DNA from: Lewinellaceae bacterium
Lineage (GTDB): Bacteria; Bacteroidota; Bacteroidia; Chitinophagales; Saprospiraceae
Direction: 5' to 3'
Length of the DNA: 64,000 nt
Assembly (NCBI GenBank): GCA_016713985.1
Contig: JADJOD010000034.1
Span: forward strand, 6,110 to 70,109
Within the stretch, counting starts at the first letter, position 1, and every line of letters starts with the position of its first letter. The notes beneath the pieces are model-generated. The model was given only the letters and a program-made list of their open reading frames with translations, made no database searches and was not told the DNA's origin. A program made the position numbers and the translations under genes. Positions 53,354-61,686 of this stretch are shown piece after piece.

Positions 53354-55865
53354 GTTGGGTCAGGGTGTAGCCGGGGCAGTTGTCGCCAAAATACGGGAAC
53401 GAGTAACTCACCGCAGCGTCGCACTCTGCAACGTCGGTGGTTACCGTGGTATTGGCCGGGCAGGTGATCGTCGGATCGACGGGGTCTTTCACCGTGATCG
53501 TGAACGAACACCAGTTGCTGTTGCCGGCATTGTCGACAACATTATAGGATTCGGTATAAATACCGCCGTATTCATAATAGTTGGGGCCGCTGCCCAGGCC
53601 GCTGGCCAGGGTGGTCACCACACCGGCGCAGTTGTCCGTGCCTACCGGCGACGTGTAAGACAAACTTACACCGCAGGGGCCGGAAGACACCAGCACCGGA
53701 TTAGCGGCAGGAGCGCCGCCGTTGCCGCCGCTTAAGCTGCCGTCCACTTCCACCACGATATTGGAAGGACATTTGATTTTTGGATCTTCGTCGTCACGTA
53801 CCGTGATGGTGAAGTTGCACACCGCAGGGTCGTTGCCCGTCGGGTCGAAGTACCACCATTCCATCACCGTAGTGCCTACGTTGAAGAAATCGCCGGAAGC
53901 GCCGCCCTGAATCAGGGTGCCCGGCTGGTAAGCGCCGCCGCAATTGTCGTTGAAACGCGGCAAGGCATACGTTACTTCCGCGCCACAATCGCCATAGTCG
54001 TTCGACACCGTTTTGTCGGACGGGCAGGAAGCGACCGTCGGCTCGTCGTTGTCCACAACGATGATTGCAAACGAACAGGTGGCCGTATTACCCGACCAGT
54101 CTTCGGCTTTCCAGGTAACCACGATCGGCCACGAACCTACGGGGAATACCGCACCGTTCAGGGTGCCGGAATTCGTGTAGTCGTTGCGAACATAGTCCAG
54201 GCCGCAGTTCTCCACCACACTTGCGTTGAGGTAAGTGCCGGTGAGGGTATGCGAACAGTTGCCGTTGTTGGTTTCCAGGTACTGGATGCCCGAGGGGCAC
54301 TCGATATCCGGAAGTTGCATGTCACGGACTTTGATGTCGAATTCGCAATAGGATTTATTGCCGTAGTCGTCGTCCGCTGTATATTTAATATGGTGTAGTC
54401 CGATCGGGAAGAAAGAGCCGGTCGTTTTGCCGTCCAAAGGCAATACCTGGTAGATGTTTACCGGGTAGCCGCAGTTATCCACGGCATTCGGCGCCTGCCA
54501 GTTGACGTTGGCGCCGCATTTGTCGACGTCGTTATTTACCGTCATATCTGTCGGGCAAACGATGAACACCGGAGGTGTTACGTCTTTAACCGTCAGTTTG
54601 AACGTTTCCTCGCCGGGGCAGAAGCCGGGGCGGGTAGCCGTTATGGTAATATAATAATCACCTTCCACCGTAGTTGTGGTGAAGGAAGGGATTTCCGGAT
54701 CAGCGCCGGAAGCCGAGCCGTTGGCAAGGCCTGCACCCATACCGCCGGTCCAGGAATAATGGAAGTTGTAACCCAAAGGCAATGCGCTCAATTCGATGGC
54801 ATCGGTCGGCTGGCCGGGGCAAACCGTGATATCGGGCAAAGCCGTGATCGCGATGGAAGAGCCGGCAGAAACCGTTATCGTAATCGTCTCCCAATCGGAG
54901 CAACCTTTATCGTCTTTTACTTCATAACTCAGGTGGATGGTACCGGAGCCGCTGGCGCTTACATGGGCGTTTTGCGAATTTGAATTCGACAGGTTCACGC
55001 CGGAGGCGCTGCCGCCGGTGTGTGTCCATTTATGAAACACATAAACACCCGAACCGCCGGAAGGATTTCCGTACAGGTCGGCTTCCACATCCGGGCATAC
55101 CGTCATGGAAGATGCCGAAGGGCTGGCTTCCACCGAGGGGTAAATACCCAGGGGTACAGGACCCGTCAGCCAGCAGCCGGACGGGGCGATGATCCGTGCA
55201 TATACAAAAGAGTGGGCTCCGACGGCATTATAAGAAGCCGCCTGGCCGGCCGAAAAACGATTCACATCGTTGTTGGCATCCGAATGTGTTGCATAATAAT
55301 ATACGGTGTAAGCACCGCCGCCGTTGATGATCGGAGTCACCTCGGCGGTCAGGTTATAGTTGGCCGTATAGCCGCCGGAAGTGGTCGAACACTTCCACTG
55401 CGTGGTCACGTGCGCGTTCGGCGTAGGGTTGGTGGTAACCGTAACCGTTTTGGCCGATGTGCAGCCGCCTGTTGCAGTCACCGTGTATTTCAGGGTGATC
55501 GTGCCCAAACCCAAACCCGGTGTGGTCTGAAAAGTAACCGTTGCCGAGTTTGCATTCAACAGGTTGGCAGCCGTAGCGCCGGTACCTGCAGCATCCTCGA
55601 TGGTCCAGGCATGGGTAAAAGGCGCCGTTCCCGAAGGACTTGCCGTGAACATAACCGTGTTCGGCCCGCCGAAGGAAGGGCCCTGGTCAATACAAACACT
55701 CCCGGATGCAGGGCTGACAGTTGTGCTGGCACTACAGGGAGGGTTGTCATCTCCATCAAACGGCGAATTCCCTGCCCAGACCGGAGCGGTCATCAGACAG
55801 AGACAAAGCCAAAGGGCGGAGGAAGGAATACTACTGTTTGAGAACAGGGAGTAAACTTTTCTCAT
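53274..55865 (-). CDS. Giant HYR protein copy 1, segment 1: N-terminus
   Basis: Start of a gene spanning complement(42139..55865), about 4,575 residues once four breaks are repaired (extra G near 53355, missing bases near 49489 and 42902, TAG at 47316). The first 32 residues form a signal peptide (LWLCLCLMTAPVWAG). Residues ~35-430 are Ig/PKD-like domains (VSPASGSVCIDQGP, TVCPGQPTDAIELSA) unlike the N-terminus of copy 2. HYR repeats begin near TPPVFIVCPTDMTVNNDVD. The protein should be exported, attached or released by the T9SS, and form a very long surface filament. Comparison with the sister repeat near 51.5 kb identifies the extra base at 53355. Confidence 0.88.
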   Translation of the reverse strand: MRKVYSLFSNSSIPSSALWLCLCLMTAPVWAGNSPFDGDDNPPCSASTTVSPASGSVCIDQGPSFGGPNTVMFTASPSGTAPFTHAWTIEDAAGTGATAANLLNANSATVTFQTTPGLGLGTITLKYTVTATGGCTSAKTVTVTTNPTPNAHVTTQWKCSTTSGGYTANYNLTAEVTPIINGGGAYTVYYYATHSDANNDVNRFSAGQAASYNAVGAHSFVYARIIAPSGCWLTGPVPLGIYPSVEASPSASSMTVCPDVEADLYGNPSGGSGVYVFHKWTHTGGSASGVNLSNSNSQNAHVSASGSGTIHLSYEVKDDKGCSDWETITITVSAGSSIAITALPDITVCPGQPTDAIELSALPLGYNFHYSWTGGMGAGLANGSASGADPEIPSFTTTTVEGDYYITITATRPGFCPGEETFKLTVKDVTPPVFIVCPTDMTVNNDVDKCGANVNWQAPNAVDNCGYPVNIYQVLPLDGKTTGSFFPIGLHHIKYTADDDYGNKSYCEFDIKVRDMQLPDIECPSGIQYLETNNGNCSHTLTGTYLNASVVENCGLDYVRNDYTNSGTLNGAVFPVGSWPIVVTWKAEDWSGNTATCSFAIIVVDNDEPTVASCPSDKTVSNDYGDCGAEVTYALPRFNDNCGGAYQPGTLIQGGASGDFFNVGTTVMEWWYFDPTGNDPAVCNFTITVRDDEDPKIKCPSNIVVEVDGSLSGGNGGAPAANPVLVSSGPCGVSLSYTSPVGTDNCAGVVTTLASGLGSGPNYYEYGGIYTESYNVVDNAGNSNWCSFTITVKDPVDPTITCPANTTVTTDVAECDAAVSYSFPYFGDNCPGYTLTQLVGSGERPGVPAGHHLGIVPRNGRRG

Positions 55866-56648
55866 GAGATAATAATTAAATTTGGTTGATTAGCCGCCGA
55901 AGCGATTAAGAACAGCTCGAAAGAAAATATGCACTTTATGATTCTGAAGGGCCTCCAAACATACCGAAAACCCTGTTTGAACTCGCCGGTAATTGCAAAA
56001 TGCCAGAATCTGATCCCCGCAGGTAGCGAAATCAAAACTGACATTATTTATCCTCTCCACGGAAGCGCAAAAAACGCCGCCGCTTTATATGTACACACAG
56101 GACAGCCGGAAAAATGATCCGGTTCAGCCCCTGAAGGGTGTGGAACGGGTGGAGCAACGTGCAAAACAACTCACGTGAGTTAGGCGCACGCCTGCTCGGA
56201 TCGGAAAAGGGAACTTCAAACTTAATGTGGAGAGAAGAAAATTCGATGCGCGAAAGCGCTTGAACTTAGAAGTCGGACACAGGAAATGCCCGGACAAACT
56301 TCACTCACGAGATTACAGATTATTACGGATTAAAAGGTGATCGGAGAATATCAAGGCAAATGTAGAACAGAATGCTGCTTATCTCCAAGTCCTTGGGGTT
56401 AAAGTTTATATTTTTTTGCAACTAATTATTCAAAGGTCAGCATTTCGGGGGATTCCGGCTTTTTCGGAATTTTGCGGCGGCCGGTTCCGGCACATCCCCG
56501 GATTCCAAAAATCGAACCCCGGCACAAATACCAAGTTATGAAATAAAACACAAATATTATGCCGAAAAGCCACGTAATGGTCCGCATTTTGCCTGTTCTT
56601 GCAGAAAAAAATCCGGACTGATAAGACCAAATTTCTCACACAGCCTGC
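55866..56648. other. Divergent intergenic region
   Basis: About 780 bp between the divergent giant HYR and E1 genes. It should hold both promoters. I see no exact TAnnTTTG with a -33 TTG, no RNA gene and no convincing open frame. Confidence 0.45.
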
Positions 56649-58733
56649 ATGAGCACAGCCAAATCCGGCCGGAAGGCCACCCGAACGCCCCAAAAAAGCC
56701 AAAATTCCCCCTTGTTTTCCAAAAAACAATTGCCGGAAGAGACCCTGCTTCACCTGTACGAACAACTCGTAAAACCCCGGCTCATCGAGGAAAAAATGCT
56801 CAACCTGCTCCGGCAGGGGCGTATTTCCAAATGGTTTTCGGGCATCGGCCAGGAAGCCATCTCGGTCGGAGCCGCCTGCGCTTTGCTGCCCGACGAGATG
56901 ATCTTTACCATGCACCGCAACCTCGGCGTATTCACCGCCCGCAACATGCCGCTCGACCGGATGTTTTGCCAGTGGCAGGGCAAACGACTGGGTTATACCA
57001 AAGGCCGCGACCGTTCTTTTCACTTCGGAGCCCCGGAACACCACATCGTCGGCATGATCTCACACCTCGGTCCGCAACTTTCCCTGGCGGCCGGTGTGGC
57101 TATGGCGCACAAACAACGGAAAGAAGGCCGGGTGTCGCTCGCCTTCACCGGCGAGGGCGCCACCAGCCAGGGTGAATTCCACGAAGCGCTCAACGTGGCG
57201 TCGGTGTGGAAACTGCCTGTTATTTTTCTCATCGAAAACAATGGCTACGGCCTCAGCACCCGCCCCCAGGAACAATTCGCCTGCGAAAGTCTCGTCGACC
57301 GCGCCAAAGGTTACGGCATGCGCGGACTGAGTATCGACGGCAATAATATTATAACGGTGTACACCACCATCAAAAAATTAGCGGAAGAGATGCGTGAAAA
57401 CCCGGAACCGGTGCTGCTCGAATGTATGACCTTCCGGATGCGCGGCCACGAAGAAGCCAGCGGCACCAAATACGTCCCGAAAGAACTGATGGACGCCTGG
57501 GCGAAAAAAGACCCCCTCGAAAACTTCGAACGCTGGCTGCTGGAAGAAGGTATTCTGACCGAAACCCGGAAAAAAGACATCCACGAGGCGTATAAAAAGG
57601 ATATTCTGAAAGCCGTGGACGTGATGTTTAACGAGCCGGAACCGGTACCCGATACCGAAGAAGAATTGCGCGATGTGTATGCTTTACCCGCCGAAGCCTC
57701 GGCGAAGGCGGCGCAAACGGCACCTGTCGAAAACATCGTGAAAATGGAACAACCCGCCTACGCCGAGGCTTCGGCGGGTAAACGTTTTATCGACGCCATC
57801 ACCGAAGGCCTGCGCGAAGCCATGCAACGCCACCCCGAACTGGTTCTCATGGGCCAGGACATCGCCGACTACGGCGGCGTGTTCAAAATCACGCAGGGGT
57901 TTGTGGACCGCTTCGGCAAAGACCGCGTGCGCAACACCCCGCTCTGCGAAAGCGCCATCATCGGCATCGGCCTGGGACTGAGCCTGAAAGGGATCAAAAG
58001 TATGGTGGAAATGCAATTCGCCGATTTTGTCACCTGCGGATTCAACCAGATCGTGAACAACTTAGCCAAACTGCACTGGCGCTGGGGACAAACGGCCGAT
58101 ATGGTGATCCGGATGCCGACAGGCGGCGGCACGGGCGCCGGGCCTTTCCACTCCCAATCAAACGAAGCGTGGTTCACCCACGTGCCGGGACTCAAAGTGG
58201 TGTACCCCTCCACCCCCTACGACGCCAAAGGACTCCTGATCGCTTCTTTCGAAGACCCCAACCCGGTGCTGTATTTTGAACACAAAGCCCTGTACCGCAG
58301 CGAAAACGGCCCGGTGCCGGAAGGTTATTACACCGTGGAAATCGGCAAAGCCCGGCAGGTGCGCGCGGGCTCCGAAGTAAGTATCCTTACCTACGGACTC
58401 GGGGTGCGCTGGGCGCAAAAGGCCGCCGAAGAAATGGGCCTCGACGCCGACATCGTGGACCTGCGTTCCTTAGTGCCGCTCGATTACGAGGCGATCAGCG
58501 ATTCGGTCAAACGCACCAACCGGGTGCTCATCCTGCACGAAGACACCTTGTTCGGCGGTATCGGCGGCGAAATCGCGGCCTGGATTTCGGAACACCTGTT
58601 CGAACACTTAGACGCGCCGGTGATGCGGGCGGCCAGTCTGGACACCCCCGTGCCGTTCGCCATTCCGCTGGAGCAGAATTTTTTCCCGGTGGAACGAATG
58701 AAGGAGCAGTTGGCGCGGCTGTTGAAGTATTAG
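56649..58733 (+). CDS. Fused alpha/beta E1 subunit of a 2-oxoacid dehydrogenase
   Basis: The 694-residue protein joins both E1 subunits. The alpha part (about 25-335) has the thiamine-diphosphate motif GEGATSQGEFHEALN ... IENN and the phosphorylation-loop-like FRMRGHEEASG. The beta part (about 375-694) has LMGQDIADYGGVF, CESAIIGIGLG, EMQFADF and a transketolase-like C-terminal domain (SILTYGLGVRWAQ). It decarboxylates a 2-oxoacid, most likely branched-chain 2-oxoacids or pyruvate, and passes the acyl group to E2 lipoate in the cytoplasm. Such fused E1 proteins are common in Bacteroidota. No E2 or E3 gene is in this window. The linker contains a palindromic insert (57683-57782). Confidence 0.92.
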   Translation: MSTAKSGRKATRTPQKSQNSPLFSKKQLPEETLLHLYEQLVKPRLIEEKMLNLLRQGRISKWFSGIGQEAISVGAACALLPDEMIFTMHRNLGVFTARNMPLDRMFCQWQGKRLGYTKGRDRSFHFGAPEHHIVGMISHLGPQLSLAAGVAMAHKQRKEGRVSLAFTGEGATSQGEFHEALNVASVWKLPVIFLIENNGYGLSTRPQEQFACESLVDRAKGYGMRGLSIDGNNIITVYTTIKKLAEEMRENPEPVLLECMTFRMRGHEEASGTKYVPKELMDAWAKKDPLENFERWLLEEGILTETRKKDIHEAYKKDILKAVDVMFNEPEPVPDTEEELRDVYALPAEASAKAAQTAPVENIVKMEQPAYAEASAGKRFIDAITEGLREAMQRHPELVLMGQDIADYGGVFKITQGFVDRFGKDRVRNTPLCESAIIGIGLGLSLKGIKSMVEMQFADFVTCGFNQIVNNLAKLHWRWGQTADMVIRMPTGGGTGAGPFHSQSNEAWFTHVPGLKVVYPSTPYDAKGLLIASFEDPNPVLYFEHKALYRSENGPVPEGYYTVEIGKARQVRAGSEVSILTYGLGVRWAQKAAEEMGLDADIVDLRSLVPLDYEAISDSVKRTNRVLILHEDTLFGGIGGEIAAWISEHLFEHLDAPVMRAASLDTPVPFAIPLEQNFFPVERMKEQLARLLKY
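57683..57782. repeat. Palindromic coding repeat in the E1 linker
   Basis: The 22-bp sequence starting TTTACCCGCCGAAGCC (57683-57704) recurs as an exact reverse complement at 57761-57782, 56 bp apart. It stays in frame and encodes LPAEASAKA on one side and AYAEASAGK on the other, between the alpha and beta parts of E1. It resembles dispersed palindromic elements that insert in coding regions of several bacteria. Confidence 0.85.
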
Positions 58734-58758
58734 GCGGCGCTACCCTCCTCTTTTGCGG

Positions 58759-58989
58759 ACTTTTAAAACACACATCGCCGGTATTGAACTTTACATCGCT
58801 ACTATTGACGCCTACACTGTCACTTTTGAAACTTACACGACGACTTTTAAAACATACATCGTCACTTTTGAAACTTACACGACGACTTTTGAAACATACA
58901 TCGTCACTTTTGAAACACACACTGTCACTTTTGAAACTTACACGACGACTTTTAAAACATACATCGCCTCTTTTATCTCCGACACGGTT
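58759..58989. repeat. 21-bp minisatellite, 11 units
   Basis: Eleven consecutive units in exact 21-bp phase, with consensus ACTTTTGAAACWTACAYCGNC. The central units (58822-58968) alternate between two variants, and the outer ones are degraded. Both strands are open: seven-residue periods TFETYTT/TFKTYIV on plus, DDVCFKS/RRVSFKS on minus. No good start codon or ribosome site supports translation of either. Confidence 0.92.
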
Positions 58990-59022
58990 CATATTGAACC
59001 CGTTCTTTCAACTTTTATAAAA

Positions 59023-59057
59023 AACCGCGCGGGTTTTGTCATCTGACCCGCGCGGTT
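59023..59057 (-). terminator. Terminator after the 248-residue gene
   Basis: AACCGCGCGGGT pairs with ACCCGCGCGGTT (12 bp). On the minus strand TTTTATAAAAG follows, 53 bp after the stop of the gene at 59110. Confidence 0.85.
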
Positions 59058-59109
59058 GGTTACTGTCGGTCGGCTTTTTATGATTCAGCCTTCCCTTCGT
59101 GACGATCTG

Positions 59110-59856
59110 TTACTTTCTTTTGACAAACTGCAAGCCGCTGATCTGCCGGTACTCCGCACTCGAAGCCCCGAACAGCGAGCGGACGTAGGCCTTCACGCCG
59201 ACTGCCCGTTCGCAAAGGCTCGTTTTGCCGCCGTATATGGCGTTGTTGCGCTCTAAGCGCGCGTTGCCAAGTCCGACACCCGCATCGGCGGCGGCAGAGT
59301 TGGCTTTCAGGATGTCGGAGTAGCAGGTTTTCAGGGCCGGCAGTTGCAGCGCCGTTTCGTTGGGCTGAAAGCCGGGTTCCGATTCGAGCAGGGCGATGAG
59401 GCCCGAGAAGTGCTCGGCCAGCAGGTCGAACGACTGGCGCGAGGTGGAGATACTTTTTTCGGTCGGTTCGGCCTGCGCGGCGGTGTCGCCGCTGCTTTTG
59501 GGCGACTTGCTGCCACCCGCCCGGGTTCCCTGTATCCTGCGATGGATACTTTTGCAATCGTTTTTGAGTTTGGCCGGCGCATCCGTGGCCGCCACGGCGT
59601 TCACTAAGCGCGTGGACAGGGGTTTGAGCGTGTTGTAACAGGATTGTCGCGCGCCGACGGCTTTTTTGTACGCAGCCGATTGGGTGTTGACGTCGCCGAG
59701 ACAGGCCCGGCAGTGGGTCAGCAGGTCTTTGAGCGCAGCGATCTGGAGATGAGGGTTGGAGGGGTTGAACTTCGGGCCGTAGCCGGTACAGATGGAGATC
59801 ATCTTTTCGAAGTTTGCCACATTACGGGCATGGCCGGTTTCTGATGTGGAAGCCAT
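59110..59856 (-). CDS. Hypothetical protein, helical, unknown function
   Basis: The 248-residue product lacks a signal peptide or membrane segment. It has two similar halves, the first opening NFEKMISICTGYGPKFNPSNPHLQ and the second SFDLLAEHFSGLIALLESEPGFQPNETALQ. Each is followed by a helical stretch with alanines and N/C residues, so it looks like an internal duplication of a four-helix-type unit. The spacer (GTRAGGSKSPKSSGD) is basic and flexible. I do not recognise the family with a known function. It is transcribed alone. Confidence 0.72.
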   Translation of the reverse strand: MASTSETGHARNVANFEKMISICTGYGPKFNPSNPHLQIAALKDLLTHCRACLGDVNTQSAAYKKAVGARQSCYNTLKPLSTRLVNAVAATDAPAKLKNDCKSIHRRIQGTRAGGSKSPKSSGDTAAQAEPTEKSISTSRQSFDLLAEHFSGLIALLESEPGFQPNETALQLPALKTCYSDILKANSAAADAGVGLGNARLERNNAIYGGKTSLCERAVGVKAYVRSLFGASSAEYRQISGLQFVKRK

Positions 59857-60215
59857 AAAAGGGAAAATTGGTTAATGAATAAAGGTGATAACAAGTGCTA
59901 TTTGTTGGTCGATCTATTTAAGGCGGGTAATTATGATTTGTAATTATGGTATTATTTCTATCGTAAGGCGGAATATTATTGGGCAAAAATAAGGCGGATT
60001 GTTTGAACCGGGAAGGGGCGGGGGAATTTTAACATTGTCATTTTGCAGGAAAACTGCCGGAATGGCGACAAAAAGTCGGGACCGGGCAGAAAGTCCACCC
60101 GATGATTTGGAAATCCGGGCGCCGGGCAATACATTTGGGGATACCATTCAACCAAATGCTTCATTCATGACTGCCCAACACCTTCCACCCATTGCCGGCC
60201 ACCGGGCCGGGCCTG

Positions 60216-60254
60216 ATTGCGTAAAACCTGCCGGAGGCGGCGGTTTTGCGCAAT
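60216..60254. repeat. Hairpin 1 before the methyltransferase
   Basis: ATTGCGTAAAACCTGCCG pairs with CGGCGGTTTTGCGCAAT around a short loop, with two mismatched positions. No T tract of terminator type follows immediately. Confidence 0.7.
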
Positions 60255-60291
60255 TGTTTTTTGAGGCTGCGGGTTGTGCCGGGAGGGGGTG

Positions 60292-60336
60292 CCAGTTGCG
60301 GCTATCCAACTTATTTGGCTGGATAGCCGCAACTGG
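60292..60336. repeat. Hairpin 2 before the methyltransferase
   Basis: CCAGTTGCGGCTATCCA pairs perfectly with TGGATAGCCGCAACTGG, a 17-bp stem with an 11-nt loop. The stem is flanked by GGGGGTG on the left and AGGGGTG on the right. Confidence 0.85.
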
Positions 60337-60460
60337 AGGGGTGACAAAGCGAGTTTTCACGCAACTGGGAGGTATGGAGGGGAGGTGACGGCAAACCAAC
60401 CCTAACTAAAATATAAAATGGTACTACAAAAAGTTGTATCTTGCCCAATTTAGGACAAAA

Positions 60461-61683
60461 ATGAATAAATATCCATTAAAATACATTGATTTATTTGCTG
60501 GGTGTGGGGCTTGTCGCTTGGATTATACAATTCAGGGCAATGGAAAGGTGTGTTTGCTGTTGAAAAAAATGCCGATGCTTTCAAAACTCTTAAATATAAT
60601 TTAATTGATAATAATAAGCACTTTGTATGGCCTGATTGGTTGCCAACAAAGGAACATGATATAAATAGTATACTTAATCATTACGAATCTAATCTACGGA
60701 GTTTACGTGGAAAGATAGACCTTACTTGTTGGTGGCCCACCATGTCAAGGATTCTCAGTTGCAGGCAAGCGTTTTGAAAGTGATCACAGAAATGAGTTGA
60801 TAAATTCATATATAAAATTCATTAGAATAGTTCAACCTAAAATGATCTTCTTTGAAAATGTAAAAGGATTCATGCAAAAATTTGATAAAAATAAAGATAA
60901 AGGAAGAATATATTCCCAGTTCGTACAAAAAATCTTAGGAGAGCTCCAACTATAGGAGAGTAGTCGGGTATGAAGTTTTTGGTACGTTGATTGACTTTTC
61001 AGATTTTGATCCCTCAAAAAAAGAACAAGATTCATTCTCGTTGGCATAAGAAAGGATTTGACTTCATTAATTAACCCAGAACATTTTTTCAATTTATTAA
61101 ATAAGGATAGAGAAGCTTCTAATTAGCAAAACATTGGATTGTCGCAAACATTAGAAGATGCTATCTCTGATTTGCTAAAGTATTAATGAAATTGACTCAC
61201 CTGATCAAAAAAAAACTTTAAAGCAGGGCTGCATACTCCGCCTAAGTCTGACTATCAAACATTACTTCGAGGAGATCTATCCAAAGAAATACCGGACAGC
61301 CATAGGTTTGCCAATCATGGGAAGGAAACTATTGAGAAATTTAAATTTATTATAGAGAATGCACCCAAAACAAATCCCTTCCCCTAAGGATATAAAAGAC
61401 AAGTTCAATCTAAAAAAAGAACTATAATACCTTTAGCACCTAACCTCCCCAACCCAACGATAACTACTCTCCCTGATGATTATATTCATTACTGTGAGCC
61501 AAGAATTTTTACAGTAAGAGAATACGCAAGAATCCAATCTTTTAATGATTGGTATGAATTTAAAGGTAAGACACCACTGGTGGTGGCGTAAGAACACAAG
61601 AAGTTCCGAGATATTCTCAAATTGGGAACGCTATTCCTCCATTATTTGGTGAAATGGCCGGACTGGCAATAAAAAATGTTTAG
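60461..61683 (+). pseudogene. DNA (cytosine-5) methyltransferase, frame-broken
   Basis: From ATG 60461 the three frames together spell a C5 methyltransferase: motif I YIDLFAGCGGLSLGL, motif IV (GGPPCQGFS after removing one T near 60730), motif VI MIFFENVKGFM, motif VIII PQKRTRFILVG with indels near 61010-61025, and motif X QIGNAIPPLFGEMAG at the end. At least five indels and in-frame stops (for example TAG after REASN) interrupt about 405 codons, a normal length. The enzyme would methylate a specific DNA site. No target can be read from sequence. Either a decaying gene or poor sequence is possible. It lies 3 bp before the ATPase gene. Confidence 0.85.
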
Positions 61684-61686
61684 AAA

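Larger units (their letters stand above)
59857..60460. other. Intergenic region with two hairpins at the edge of the AT-rich island
   Basis: About 600 bp without a convincing gene. It holds two strong hairpins (60216-60254 and 60292-60336). Base composition turns AT-rich at about 60,400. Confidence 0.6.

Noticed and set aside
50513..53467. 984-codon and similar long plus-strand frames (also 42906..45338 and 46311..48344) opposite the giant HYR gene
   Set aside because: They mirror the HYR repeats in a shifted frame and encode low-complexity V/R-rich sequence without family features.
58759..58989. CRISPR array
   Set aside because: Units are directly abutting 21-mers without unique spacers, so it is a minisatellite.
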